64,000 nt of DNA from Oscillospiraceae bacterium (GTDB lineage: Bacteria > Bacillota > Clostridia > Oscillospirales > CAG-272), in contig SVSE01000001.1 of assembly GCA_015064445.1 (NCBI GenBank), positions 1 to 64,000 of the forward strand, given 5' to 3'. The notes below the pieces were generated by a model that made no database searches, had not been told where the DNA came from, and saw only the letters and a list, made by a program, of their open reading frames with translations. Each line of letters starts with the position of its first letter. Position 1 is the stretch's first letter. Shown here one piece after another: positions 31,407 through 41,891 of the stretch. The position numbers were made by a program, and so were the translations under genes.

Positions 31407-33658
31407 AAAAGAAAGCACTTGGAAATATCTACACAGCACTCATATTCATATTCCTTTATATGCCTATCGCGGTGCTTATTTTGTACTCGTTTAATGCATC
31501 AAATAGTACAAGCACCTTTGATGGATTTTCACTCAAATGGTACAAGGAGCTATTTAGCGACTCTGCAACGCTAAACGCACTTAAAAATACACTTCTTCTT
31601 GCAATTCTTTCTGCACTTATTTCTACTATAATTGGTACAATGGCTGCATACGGAATCAACAAGATGAAGAACAAGTATGTAAAGGGCTCCACAATGTCCG
31701 TTACCAAAATCCCTATGATGAATCCTGAAATTGTAACAGGTATCTCAATGATGCTTTTGTTCGTATTTGTAGGAGTTATGATAGGTGGTAAGGCAAGCCT
31801 CGGCTTCGGGACCGTGCTTATTGCACATATTACATTCAACCTACCATATGTGATTCTTTCTGTATTGCCGAAATTTAAGCAGATGGACAAGAGTCTGCCT
31901 GAGGCAGCCCTTGACCTTGGCTGTACGCCATTTCAGTCGTTTTTCAAGGTTGAATTGCCACAAATTATGCCTGGAATAATTTCCGGATTGATTATGGCGT
32001 TTACCTTGTCACTTGACGACTTTGTTATAAGCTATTTCACAATCGGAAGTGGCTTTGAAACCTTGCCTATAAGAATATATTCAATGACTAAAAAGCGCGT
32101 AACACCTGATATGTACGCACTTTCAACACTTATATTCGTTTCAATTCTCGTTCTTCTTGTTGTTTCAAATCTTGTTTCGGATAAGAATAGAGAGAAGATG
32201 AGCAAAAAGGCAAAGAAAATCACAAAATATGTCGTAGGCGGACTTTTTGCTACTATTGCAATCATCACGCTTATCGTATTTATCGTTTCTGCAGGAACAA
32301 AAACTGTAACTCTCAATGTTTATAACTGGGGCGAGTATATTTCCGATGGTAGTGAGGATACGTATGATTCTAACTCGGCATTCGAGGAATATTACGAAAA
32401 GCTTCACTATGAAAAATATGGCGAAAAGATAAAGGTACAGGTCAACTATACCACATATGCAAGCAATGAGGATCTCTATGCAAAGCTTAAGAGTGGTGCG
32501 AGTGGCTATGATGTTATCATTCCGTCAGATTATATGATTGAGCGTCTTAAGGCTGATGGCTTAATTCAGCCACTGAATCTTAATAATATTCCAAATTACG
32601 AGAATATTGAGGAGCAATTTAGAAATCCGTTCTATGATAATGATCCTGATGCCAAGTACAGCGCTATGTACACATACGGAATCATTGGAATTATCTATAA
32701 CAAGGATAAAATGGACCCTGCCGACCTTGAGAAAATCGAAAACGGAGAGGCAGGCTGGGAGCTTCTTTGGGACGAAAAGTATGCAGGTCAAATCTTGCAG
32801 TTCAACAACGCAAGAGACGCCTTTGGTACCGCTATGTATGCTCTCGGAATTGATGTAAATAACGCAACTGAGGCTGAATGGAAGCTTGCCTTCGAAAAGC
32901 TAAAGGCTCAAAAGCCACTTGTTCAAAGCTATGTTATGGATGAAATCTATAACAAGATGGAGAGCGGAGAGGCAACACTCGCAGCATACTATGCAGGTGA
33001 CTGTCTTTCTATGATTGCTAATAACGAGTCGCTTGGCTTCTTCTATCCAAAGAACGAGGAAGGAAAGTATGTAACCAACATATTCGCTGATGCTATGTGT
33101 ATTCCAACAGGCGCTCAAAACAAGGAGCTTGCTGAGGCTTACATTGACTTTATGCTAAGCGAGGAATATGAGGCTGCAAGGGCTAACGCAGAGTATATTT
33201 ACTATGCATCGCCAAACAAAGAGGTTATAAACAATCCTGATTATATCGACTATCTTGAGGACGATTATGATCTTATTTACGACCCAGACTTTGGCAATAT
33301 TGTAATAGTAGAGGACGAAAACGGCAATCCTGTTGAAACCACCTATATCGAATATATGTTCTCAAAATATGCATATAGAGATATGTCTGATGAAAACAGA
33401 GCAATTCTTAATTCTCTTTGGGAGGAGCTCAAGGTTGATTCCACATCATTTGGTGGAGGTATCTATATCATTTGTGCAGTTATCATTGTAGGACTTGTTG
33501 CATTCTTTGTATACAAGTATATTCAGATAAGACAACGCAGAAAGCTTTACTGGAATAATCCAGTAAAGCCAAAGCAGACCTTTGAATTTACCTCTACAAT
33601 GGCAAAAATTTCAGTTCCAAAAGAGCTTCGCGCAAAGGACGATGAAAATCAAAAATAA
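31403..33658 (+). CDS. potCD: PotC-PotD fusion: permease fused to membrane-tethered polyamine-binding protein
   Basis: PotC-like N-terminus (EAALDLGCTPFQ), internal TM, then NVYNWGEYI PotD-like domain, C-terminal TM. Confidence 0.92.
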   Translation: MKKKALGNIYTALIFIFLYMPIAVLILYSFNASNSTSTFDGFSLKWYKELFSDSATLNALKNTLLLAILSALISTIIGTMAAYGINKMKNKYVKGSTMSVTKIPMMNPEIVTGISMMLLFVFVGVMIGGKASLGFGTVLIAHITFNLPYVILSVLPKFKQMDKSLPEAALDLGCTPFQSFFKVELPQIMPGIISGLIMAFTLSLDDFVISYFTIGSGFETLPIRIYSMTKKRVTPDMYALSTLIFVSILVLLVVSNLVSDKNREKMSKKAKKITKYVVGGLFATIAIITLIVFIVSAGTKTVTLNVYNWGEYISDGSEDTYDSNSAFEEYYEKLHYEKYGEKIKVQVNYTTYASNEDLYAKLKSGASGYDVIIPSDYMIERLKADGLIQPLNLNNIPNYENIEEQFRNPFYDNDPDAKYSAMYTYGIIGIIYNKDKMDPADLEKIENGEAGWELLWDEKYAGQILQFNNARDAFGTAMYALGIDVNNATEAEWKLAFEKLKAQKPLVQSYVMDEIYNKMESGEATLAAYYAGDCLSMIANNESLGFFYPKNEEGKYVTNIFADAMCIPTGAQNKELAEAYIDFMLSEEYEAARANAEYIYYASPNKEVINNPDYIDYLEDDYDLIYDPDFGNIVIVEDENGNPVETTYIEYMFSKYAYRDMSDENRAILNSLWEELKVDSTSFGGGIYIICAVIIVGLVAFFVYKYIQIRQRRKLYWNNPVKPKQTFEFTSTMAKISVPKELRAKDDENQK

Positions 33659-33661
33659 AAT

Positions 33662-33692
33662 AAAAATCACCACTTCATTGTGGTGATTTTTT
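33662..33692. terminator. Bidirectional terminator; ttcA-like stop codon lies in the loop
   Basis: AAAATCACCAC-ttcatt-GTGGTGATTTTTT. Confidence 0.85.
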
Positions 33693-34463
33693 GTTTTCAC
33701 TTTTTCTGCGAAGCTTTTCAGCTTGGTCAATTCTATCCTCGTGAAATCCGTCAAGCTCTGCACGCTGAATAGCTCCCATAACTCTATGATAAAGACCAGG
33801 ATGCTCCTTGTCAAATGGTGCTAAAAACTCTTTCATTTTGGCTCTTTCGGTGTTTCCGTCAGCAGGGCAGGGCGCCTTATAAACAGGCAAGCCTTCCTTG
33901 CTTGCAAAGGCGACAATATCCTTTTCATAGGTATAAATCAATGGTCTTATCATCGTTATATCCTTGATGGAAAGATAAGTAACAGGTCTAAAGCAACCAA
34001 TTCTTCCCTCGAAGAAAAGATTGAGCATAAAGGTTTCAACTGCGTCGTCAAAATGGTGTCCTAATGCAATTTTATTACAGCCGAGCTCCTTTGAGGCATC
34101 GTGTAAGGCTCCACGCCTCATTCTTGCACAAAGCGAGCACGGGCTCTTTTCTTGTCTTACATTAAAAATAATTTCATATATTTGAGTGGGAATAATGTGA
34201 TACTCAACATCTAAATCCTCACATAATTTCGCAATTTGAGAAAAATCAGAGCCCTCAAAGCCCATATCAATTGTAATGGCTACAAGCTCAAACTTTTTGT
34301 TTAGGAACAAGCGCATAACGGAAAGAGCACAGAGGAGCGCAAGAGAGTCCTTTCCACCTGAAATTCCGACAGCAATTCTGTCGCCGTCCTCAATCATGTC
34401 ATATTCCTCGATAGCCTTTCTTATAGGGCTGAGTAGCTTTTGAATGCTTTTAAATTCCTTCAT
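33675..34463 (-). CDS. TtcA-like tRNA 2-thiolation PP-loop ATPase
   Basis: GISGGKDSLALL PP-loop, CSLCARMRRGAL, LGHHFDDAVET; ATG 34463. Confidence 0.88.
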   Translation of the reverse strand: MKEFKSIQKLLSPIRKAIEEYDMIEDGDRIAVGISGGKDSLALLCALSVMRLFLNKKFELVAITIDMGFEGSDFSQIAKLCEDLDVEYHIIPTQIYEIIFNVRQEKSPCSLCARMRRGALHDASKELGCNKIALGHHFDDAVETFMLNLFFEGRIGCFRPVTYLSIKDITMIRPLIYTYEKDIVAFASKEGLPVYKAPCPADGNTERAKMKEFLAPFDKEHPGLYHRVMGAIQRAELDGFHEDRIDQAEKLRRKSENKKSPQ

Positions 34464-34514
34464 AGTAACCTCTTTTGAAGAAAAGAATAAAATATTTAAA
34501 AAGGGGGGATTATT

Positions 34515-35078
34515 ATGGCAATAAAAATTTACATAGACCAGGGACACAATCCAAGAAGCCCTAATACAGGCGCAGAGGGCAACGGATACGCAGAGCAGGA
34601 TATTACCTACGAGGTGGGCAGAAGCCTTGCAACGCTCTTGCGAAATAATGGTAATTTCGAGGTAAGAGTGTCAAGGCCAACACCGGAAACACAGCTCGGC
34701 ACCTCTAATGCATCAAGCCTTCGTGCAAGAGTGGATGATGCAAATTCATGGGGCGCTGACTATTTTATCAGCATACACACCAATGCATCAAGCTCGTCAA
34801 GTGCAAGTGGAAGCGAGGCGCTGGTTTATACCACACCATCAACCTCGGCAAATCTTGGAGAGGATATTTTGATAGGCTTAAACGAGGCAACAGGCTTGCC
34901 AAATAGAGGAATAAAGGTGCGTCCAGGCTTGTATGTTTTGAGAAAAACAACAATGCCAGCGGTCCTTATTGAAATAGGCTTTATCTCAAATCCGTATGAT
35001 GCCAATCTTATGGCGAATAATCCACAGCTCTTTGCTCGTGGCATTTACAACGGAATTCTTGATTTCTTTGACCTATAA
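34515..35078 (+). CDS. N-acetylmuramoyl-L-alanine amidase (Amidase_3), no signal peptide
   Basis: IYIDQGHNP, SIHTNA, PAVLIEIGFISNPYDA. Confidence 0.92.
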   Translation: MAIKIYIDQGHNPRSPNTGAEGNGYAEQDITYEVGRSLATLLRNNGNFEVRVSRPTPETQLGTSNASSLRARVDDANSWGADYFISIHTNASSSSSASGSEALVYTTPSTSANLGEDILIGLNEATGLPNRGIKVRPGLYVLRKTTMPAVLIEIGFISNPYDANLMANNPQLFARGIYNGILDFFDL

Positions 35079-35151
35079 CAAAACCATTTTAACATATGTA
35101 GCAAAAGAATTCAATAAAAAGATTTTTTGCAAATTAAATTTGTAAAAATGC

Positions 35152-35192
35152 GAATTTTAGAATTTTAAAATTATAAAATTTCAAAAAATCTG
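35152..35192. repeat. AT-rich dispersed intergenic repeat, copy 2
   Basis: GAATTTTAGAATTTTAAAATTATAAAATTTCAAAAAATCTG. Confidence 0.45.
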
Positions 35193-35249
35193 AAAAATCG
35201 CTAAAATAGCAGTCAAGCATAATGCCGACTGCTATTTATTTTGGTATTA

Positions 35250-35792
35250 TTATGACTCGAATTGCCTTCCTAAAAAGCTTGCCGCGGTTTGAATGAGCTT
35301 TGCCTCTGTAACCGTGTCTCCTACCGTGTCAGTGCCTGTGTAAACAGATGCTACACAGCCCACAATATCGCCGTCGGAAATTATCGGCATTGCGTGTCTT
35401 ACATAAGCATTACCACCATTTACAATGCTTATTTCGGGCGAGCCCTGCTTGTGCGAATAGAGCGAGCGACCTTCGATTATGCTTTCAAAATCCTCTGACA
35501 GCTTCCTGTCAATATACTCTCGTTTAGAGAGTCCAGCACTTGCGATAATAGTATCTCTATCTGTTACAATTGCGGTTATCTGACAGGTTTTATAAAGAGT
35601 GTCTACATATTGTGATGCAAAGGCGGCGAGCTCGCCGATAGGGGAGTACTTCTTGAAAATCACCTCGCCCTCCTTGCCAGTATATATTTCGAGAGGCGCT
35701 CCCTCGTGTATTCTCATAGTGCGTCGTATCTCCTTTGGTATTACGACTCTACCAAGGTCATCAATTCTTCTAACAATTCCTGTTGCCTTCAT
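35250..35792 (-). CDS. spoVT: Stage V sporulation protein T (AbrB-type regulator with GAF domain)
   Basis: MKATGIVRRIDDLGRVVIPKEIRRTMRIHEGAPLEIYT. Confidence 0.95.
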   Translation of the reverse strand: MKATGIVRRIDDLGRVVIPKEIRRTMRIHEGAPLEIYTGKEGEVIFKKYSPIGELAAFASQYVDTLYKTCQITAIVTDRDTIIASAGLSKREYIDRKLSEDFESIIEGRSLYSHKQGSPEISIVNGGNAYVRHAMPIISDGDIVGCVASVYTGTDTVGDTVTEAKLIQTAASFLGRQFES

Positions 35793-35904
35793 CAGAAATC
35801 TCCTTTTTTGAATTTAATTGCCTTGTTATTGTTTGTAGGTTTTGGACATTTATGCGAGAATTAGAAAAAAAGACAATATTTTTCCTCTATTTTCTTTTAT
35901 TATC

Positions 35905-35933
35905 TTGAAAAGATTATTAATATGTGTTAGAAT
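35905..35933 (+). promoter_or_regulatory. Promoter of the CvpA-like gene
   Basis: TTGAAA-N17-TAGAAT with TGT extended -10. Confidence 0.6.
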
Positions 35934-35980
35934 AATCATGTATAATTGCTTTTATTACGACATTCGAAAGGAGAAGCTGT

Positions 35981-38287
35981 ATGGATACTGTGAATATTGT
36001 TATTTATATTGCAATCGCAGTTTGCGGTATTTTTGGTGCGCTTATGGGATTCTTTAAGGGGCTTTATAAGGCACTTATCAATCTTGCGGTTGTTCTTGCA
36101 ACCGCTGGCATTTCCTTTGCTGTCGTTAAAATCGCCTTGAAAACCTCGGTTGACGAGGAGAAAATTCTTATGGCGATAGATTATATTTCTGCAAATTTCT
36201 TACCAGATGCCGAATTTATGACAAGCGTTAGAGAAACTATTGTTGCACTTTCAGAGCGTGGAGATGCAGTTGGAATGGTGGCAGCCTTGCCAATGGTTTT
36301 TGTTGCACCACTTCTTTTCATGATAGTATATTTGGTTTTGGGACTTATCATGAAAATTCCTGAATTTATTGTTTGTCGCATTATCTTCGGTAAAAAGGGA
36401 GGTAATCGCGCAGGTGGAGCTGCCGTATGCGCAGTTACAAAGATTATTTCCTTTGCAATATTTATAGTTCCACTCGTTGGCTATATAACTATGGCAAATA
36501 CCGTTTTGAACGATATTGGCTCTCTTGAGGCTTCCGAGCCACAAGCGGTTGTTGAGTCGATGTCCGATGAGGAGCTTGACGAGGATTTTGAGGAAGAGCA
36601 ATCACAGGAGTCATCGCAATCTATGGTCGATACTCTCGAATCTCTTTCTAAATCCTGCGCACAAATTAACAGTGATTATGTTACTCCTATTAAGAACAAT
36701 TTCATCATAAAAAGTGTATATGCTTGTGGTGGAAGATGGATGTTTAATTCTCTTGCTTCTGTTAAAATTGATGAAGCTGAAATCTCATTGCAAAGCGAGC
36801 TTGCAGTTCTTACCGATATTTACAAGGAGCTTCCAGCGCTTGCAGGCGCACCTATCGCCGAATATGACGAAGAGCAGACCGTGGCAATTGATAACATTAC
36901 AGTGGCTCTTGATAAGGCGGTAGTTGTTCCAACTGTTGTTTCATCGGTTATCTCCTATGCATCTGATGCATGGCTTAACGGAGAAACAGTGTTTGGCTAT
37001 GAAAAAATAAATGTTGGTGAATATTATGAGCCAACCTTTGATAAGATTCTTACTGTTTTTTCGGAAACAACAAACGAAACAATAAGTCAGGATCTCCATA
37101 CAGCAGGAAATATTATAAATATTTGTATAGAGCAGGGCTTCTTTAAAGAAACCTTTGGTGGTGGTAGCCCTATGACTGTTATTCAAAGAGAAGAATTTAT
37201 GGGATCCCTTTTCTCAGAGCTTTATTTGAATGACACTACAAGACCATTCGTTGCCGATATTGTGAACGCGTTTAAAAACTACATTTATCGTGTTTATAAC
37301 GAGGTTAACGGAACGAATGTTCCATTCCCAGAACAGCTTGTTATGGGAAATGTAACAGAGGAAATGATGTACGAAGAGGGCGCGAGAATCTCCTCTATTA
37401 TGAAGTGCTTCGTATCCTTCTATGAATCATTTGATCAAAACGAAACAGACAATTTAAAGATTATTATTAATACAGATCTTCGTTCTCTTGGTAGAGCCTT
37501 TGATATCTTGAAAACAAGCTTGTTTATAGGCGATTCGTATGACTTTGTTCTTCAAGCCGTGCTTAAAAGCAAAGGCGCATCACAAATTGCATTTATGACC
37601 CCTGAATTTGTTGATGCAATGCTTTCTACTGAATCAAGTATGGAAACAGTCCTTGTTTCAAGACAACAGCTCGCTATTATCGCATCTGTTTCAAGTGCCG
37701 AGGATAGAAGCTCTGCAATCGAGCATTTGCTTAAAAATATCGATGATGATTCTGCTGATGTTATTATCGAAACTCTTACTCCTGAGGTTTTGAGAAACCT
37801 TGGTATGAGCAAGGAGCAGTCAAAGGCAATGTCTGGCGCTCTTGGCTCAATCGTTCAAGAAATCGCAAATAACGATGGCGAGTTTACCGAAGAGGAAATG
37901 ACAGACGAAATCGACGCGGTTGATAAGATTGTATCTACAGTTCAGGCTGCAACCGATGGCGATAAATCATCTAATTTGTTTTCAAGCGGTTCTGAGGACG
38001 ATTCCTCAAGAAGTGGATATACCGCAACCGAGCTCGTTGATACGGTTGTTAATTCCAAGGTCGTTTCATCTGCTATCAACTCATCATCTAAGGATGAAGA
38101 GGGAAATGCGGTTGAAAACCCATATAGCATTTCTGACAAGCTTACCGAATCTGATAGGGATTCTGCAAAGACTGCAATCGAGGAGTATTATCAAGAAAAC
38201 GCAGGCGAGGGCGATAATGCTGAGCTTGAGGAAACTCTTGGTTCGCTTGCATCTATATTTGGTGTTCAGATAGAGCTCACAAAATAA
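35981..38287 (+). CDS. CvpA-like membrane protein with long acidic extracytoplasmic region
   Basis: GIFGALMGFFKGLYKALINL N-terminal CvpA-like TM region, ~600 aa hydrophilic C-terminus. Confidence 0.65.
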   Translation: MDTVNIVIYIAIAVCGIFGALMGFFKGLYKALINLAVVLATAGISFAVVKIALKTSVDEEKILMAIDYISANFLPDAEFMTSVRETIVALSERGDAVGMVAALPMVFVAPLLFMIVYLVLGLIMKIPEFIVCRIIFGKKGGNRAGGAAVCAVTKIISFAIFIVPLVGYITMANTVLNDIGSLEASEPQAVVESMSDEELDEDFEEEQSQESSQSMVDTLESLSKSCAQINSDYVTPIKNNFIIKSVYACGGRWMFNSLASVKIDEAEISLQSELAVLTDIYKELPALAGAPIAEYDEEQTVAIDNITVALDKAVVVPTVVSSVISYASDAWLNGETVFGYEKINVGEYYEPTFDKILTVFSETTNETISQDLHTAGNIINICIEQGFFKETFGGGSPMTVIQREEFMGSLFSELYLNDTTRPFVADIVNAFKNYIYRVYNEVNGTNVPFPEQLVMGNVTEEMMYEEGARISSIMKCFVSFYESFDQNETDNLKIIINTDLRSLGRAFDILKTSLFIGDSYDFVLQAVLKSKGASQIAFMTPEFVDAMLSTESSMETVLVSRQQLAIIASVSSAEDRSSAIEHLLKNIDDDSADVIIETLTPEVLRNLGMSKEQSKAMSGALGSIVQEIANNDGEFTEEEMTDEIDAVDKIVSTVQAATDGDKSSNLFSSGSEDDSSRSGYTATELVDTVVNSKVVSSAINSSSKDEEGNAVENPYSISDKLTESDRDSAKTAIEEYYQENAGEGDNAELEETLGSLASIFGVQIELTK

Positions 38288-38291
38288 AAAC

Positions 38292-38318
38292 AAAACCACG
38301 GTTTAACCGTGGTTTTCT
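38292..38318. terminator. Bidirectional terminator between convergent genes
   Basis: AAAACCACGG-tttaa-CCGTGGTTTT. Confidence 0.85.
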
Positions 38319-38323
38319 TTTGC

Positions 38324-40096
38324 TTAATTTTCCTCTTGGCCCTCAAACTGACTGTTGTAAAGTGAATGATAGAAGCCACCCTTGGCAAGAAGCTCATCGT
38401 GAGTTCCTTGCTCGATTATCTTACCAGCATTCATTACAAGAATAAGGTCTGCCTCTCGTATTGTAGAAAGGCGATGCGCAACGATGAATGAGGTTCTGCC
38501 CTTCATCATCTGTGCAAATGCGTCTTGAATTTTTATTTCAGTTCTTGTGTCAATTGACGAGGTCGCCTCGTCCAAAATGAGCATAGGAGGCAAGCATAGC
38601 ATTATTCTTGCAATACACAAAAGCTGCTTTTGTCCTTGAGAGAGAAGTGAGCTATCCTCGGAAACGATAGTGTCGTATCCGTTTGGCAAGCGCTTTACAA
38701 AGCTATGCGCGTGTGATCTTTTTGATGCCTCGATTATTTCCTCGTCTGTAGCATCAGGCTTTCCAATCGCGATATTGTCGCGTATTGACGCATTCCTAAT
38801 CCAGGTTTCCTGTAACACCATTCCATAGCTTTCACGCAAGGAAGCTCGTGTAATTTTTCTTATATCGTTGCCATCAACTGAGATTGAGCCACCCTTTACA
38901 TCATAGAAGCGCATAAGAAGGTTTATAAGAGTGGTTTTGCCACAGCCCGTAGGACCTACAATAGCAATTCTTTGTCCCTTGCTTATATCAAGACAAAGGT
39001 TTTCGATAAGCCTTTGATTTTCATTATACGAAAACGATACATCATCAAGCGTAACTCTACCCTCGACATTTGAAAGGGCGATAGCATCACTTGGCTCGGC
39101 GACCTCTGCCTCTTCGTTTATAAGTGCGAAGGTTCTTTCGGCGCAGGCAAGTGCATTTTGAAGCTCGCTTACAACACCCGATATCTCATTGAATGGCTTT
39201 GCGTATTGTGTAGCATAGCTAAGCACGCTTGAAAGCGCACCGATTGTCAATGCCACCTCGCCAGAGCCGATAACTGTAAAGGCACCAACCAGAGCAACTG
39301 ATGCATAAACAAGTGCGTTTACAAATCTTGTTGTTGGATTTACAAGAGAGGAGAAGAAAATTGCCTTAACAGAGCATTTTTGAAGCTTTTCGTTTACTAT
39401 ATCGAATTTTTCGATTGCCTCGTCCTCGTGCGAGAAGGCCTTAACAACCTTTAAATTTCCAACCATTTCATCGATTATTGCAGTTTGCTCAGCACGCACA
39501 GAGGATTGCTTGTGAAACATAGAATATGTTTTCTTTGCAATAAAATTAGCAATAAACAACGAAAGTGGAGTCAAAAGCACTACAACAAGCGCAATTTTGA
39601 AGTTGATAAGGATAAGGAATACGATTGTTCCAAGAATGGTAACAACACCTGTAAATAGCTGTGTAAAGCCCATTAAAAGACCGTCGGCAAACTGGTCAAC
39701 ATCAGCAATAACCTTACTTACAATCTCTCCGTGCGAATGCGAGTCGATGTACTTCAAGGGAAGTCGCTCGATTTTCTCAAACGCATCGTTACGCACATCT
39801 CTTACAACATTGTAGGTTATTTTATTGTTAATGTTATTCATAATCCATTGCAAAAGCGCAATTATTACTGCAATAATAGCGATATTGCCAAGCAAAAATA
39901 AAACCTTGTCAAGGTCTATGTTGCCTTGCCCATTTGCTAAAAGGTCGATTGCTTGACCTACAATGATAGGAATATATAAAGTCAAGGCAACAGTTATTGT
40001 CGCAAAAAGAATGGATAAAAATAGCAAAAGCTTGTAATTTCTTACATAATGAAGCACTTGCCTTATTGTAGAGGACTTGATTTTAGATTTTTTCAT
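38324..40096 (-). CDS. ABC exporter, ATPase-permease (half transporter 2)
   Basis: GPTGCGKTTLIN, LSQGQKQLLCIARIM, six TM helices; ATG 40096. Confidence 0.92.
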   Translation of the reverse strand: MKKSKIKSSTIRQVLHYVRNYKLLLFLSILFATITVALTLYIPIIVGQAIDLLANGQGNIDLDKVLFLLGNIAIIAVIIALLQWIMNNINNKITYNVVRDVRNDAFEKIERLPLKYIDSHSHGEIVSKVIADVDQFADGLLMGFTQLFTGVVTILGTIVFLILINFKIALVVVLLTPLSLFIANFIAKKTYSMFHKQSSVRAEQTAIIDEMVGNLKVVKAFSHEDEAIEKFDIVNEKLQKCSVKAIFFSSLVNPTTRFVNALVYASVALVGAFTVIGSGEVALTIGALSSVLSYATQYAKPFNEISGVVSELQNALACAERTFALINEEAEVAEPSDAIALSNVEGRVTLDDVSFSYNENQRLIENLCLDISKGQRIAIVGPTGCGKTTLINLLMRFYDVKGGSISVDGNDIRKITRASLRESYGMVLQETWIRNASIRDNIAIGKPDATDEEIIEASKRSHAHSFVKRLPNGYDTIVSEDSSLLSQGQKQLLCIARIMLCLPPMLILDEATSSIDTRTEIKIQDAFAQMMKGRTSFIVAHRLSTIREADLILVMNAGKIIEQGTHDELLAKGGFYHSLYNSQFEGQEEN

Positions 40097-40097
40097 C

Positions 40098-41816
40098 TTA
40101 CACGCCCTCCTTTTTAAACTGTGATGAGTATATTTCTGAATATACAACACATGTATTAAGAAGCTCGTTATGAGTGCCGATTCCAACTACCTCGCCATCA
40201 TCAAGAACGATGATTTTATCAGCACCTGCAATAGATGCAGTTCTTTGCGAAACAATAAAAACGGTAGGATTGTAATCAAGCGATTTAAGAGAAGCGCGAA
40301 GCCTTGCATCAGTTGCAAAATCAAGCGCCGATGAGCTGTCATCAAAAATGAGAATTTCAGGCTTTTTAACAAGAGCTCTTGCAATAGTAAAGCGCTGTCT
40401 TTGACCACCAGAGAGGTTTCTTCCGCCTTGCTCGATTACGAAGTCAAGGCCACCCTCCTTGCCATCAAGGACATCCTTTGCTTGAGCCAAGGAAATTGCC
40501 TCGATGATTTCATCATCGGTTGCGTTCTCGTTGCCCCATCTCATATTATCTCTTATAGAGCCAGCAAAGAGAACAGCCCTTTGTGGCACAATTCCGATTT
40601 TTTCAAGTAGCGCCTCGGATGAGTAATCCTTGACATTTATACCGTCAACTAAAACCTCACCCTCGCAAACATCGTAAAATCTTGGAATTAGGTTGACAAG
40701 CGAGGTTTTGCCAGAGCCCGTACCACCTATAATTCCTATTGTTTCGCCTCGTTTTGCAGAGAAGTTAACCTTGTCAAGCGAGTTTTCAGATGCGTTTGCA
40801 TATCGTAATGATGCACTCTTGAATTCGACAGCACCCTCGCCATTTCCTGCGCATATCTTGCCAGAATCGATAGAAGGCTTTATTTCAAAAACGCCTTGAA
40901 CACGGTTTCCACAGGCAACAGCCTTTGTAATTGTAACTATAAGGTTTGCAAGCTTTATAAGCTCAACGAGAATTTGCGACATATAGTTGTAAAGAGCGAT
41001 AACCTGTCCTTGTGTAAGAGAACCGCTATCAACTCTTATCGCACCATTCCAAATCAAAACAGCAATAGCAATATTCACAATTGCATATGTTGCTGGATTC
41101 ATAATAGCCGAGATTTTTCCAACAAATTTTTGGGCAAGGTTAAGCTCCCTTGTGGCAACCTTGAAGTCCTGCTCCTCGTTTTCCTCGTTTGCAAAGGCAC
41201 GAATAACTCTTGCACCAGTGAGGTTTTCACGAGTGATGCCCAAAACCCTGTCAAGCTTACTCTGAACCCTTTTATAAAGTGGAATTGTCGCCCACATAAT
41301 TCCAAAAACCACAAGCGCAAGCACGGGAATTGCAACAGCGAAGACTAATGCCGACTTGGTGTCGATGGTAAATGCCATTATCATAGCACCAAAAACTATA
41401 AATGGCGAGCGCATAAACAATCTTAGCGTAAGATTAACACCCGATTGCACCTGGTTCATATCGCTTGTCATTCGAGTAATAAGAGTAGGTGTGCCGAGAG
41501 TGTCTATTTCGGTATAAGAAAGCGATTGAATATGTGAAAACAATGAATGCTTTACCTTAGTGGAAAAGCCCACGGCAGCCTTTGCAGCATAATATTGCGC
41601 CAGCAAGGTACAGCAAAGACCAACTACTGCAAGCGCAACGAGAATAAGGCATTGACGCGTAACATATCCCTTGTCAGCGTTTGCAATGCCTATATCTACA
41701 ATTCTTGCTACAACGAGAGGCACAAAAAGCTCAAAGCACGCCTCTAAAAGCTTGAAGGTAGGGCTTATAATGCACTCCTTCGTGTAGCCCTTCATATGTT
41801 TTAATAGCTTAAACAA
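40098..41816 (-). CDS. ABC exporter, ATPase-permease (half transporter 1)
   Basis: GGTGSGKTSLVN, LSGGQRQRFTIARAL. Confidence 0.92.
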   Translation of the reverse strand: MFKLLKHMKGYTKECIISPTFKLLEACFELFVPLVVARIVDIGIANADKGYVTRQCLILVALAVVGLCCTLLAQYYAAKAAVGFSTKVKHSLFSHIQSLSYTEIDTLGTPTLITRMTSDMNQVQSGVNLTLRLFMRSPFIVFGAMIMAFTIDTKSALVFAVAIPVLALVVFGIMWATIPLYKRVQSKLDRVLGITRENLTGARVIRAFANEENEEQDFKVATRELNLAQKFVGKISAIMNPATYAIVNIAIAVLIWNGAIRVDSGSLTQGQVIALYNYMSQILVELIKLANLIVTITKAVACGNRVQGVFEIKPSIDSGKICAGNGEGAVEFKSASLRYANASENSLDKVNFSAKRGETIGIIGGTGSGKTSLVNLIPRFYDVCEGEVLVDGINVKDYSSEALLEKIGIVPQRAVLFAGSIRDNMRWGNENATDDEIIEAISLAQAKDVLDGKEGGLDFVIEQGGRNLSGGQRQRFTIARALVKKPEILIFDDSSSALDFATDARLRASLKSLDYNPTVFIVSQRTASIAGADKIIVLDDGEVVGIGTHNELLNTCVVYSEIYSSQFKKEGV

Positions 41817-41891
41817 GATAATCTCCTTTTACTTAAAGTTACTTGATGCTTTAAGTATAGCATATGAAAATGAATATTACAAGAAAAAAAG

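Noticed and set aside
34515-35078. Amidase as evidence of a prophage lysis cassette
   Set aside because: No holin or phage structural genes nearby; flanks are chromosomal housekeeping genes.
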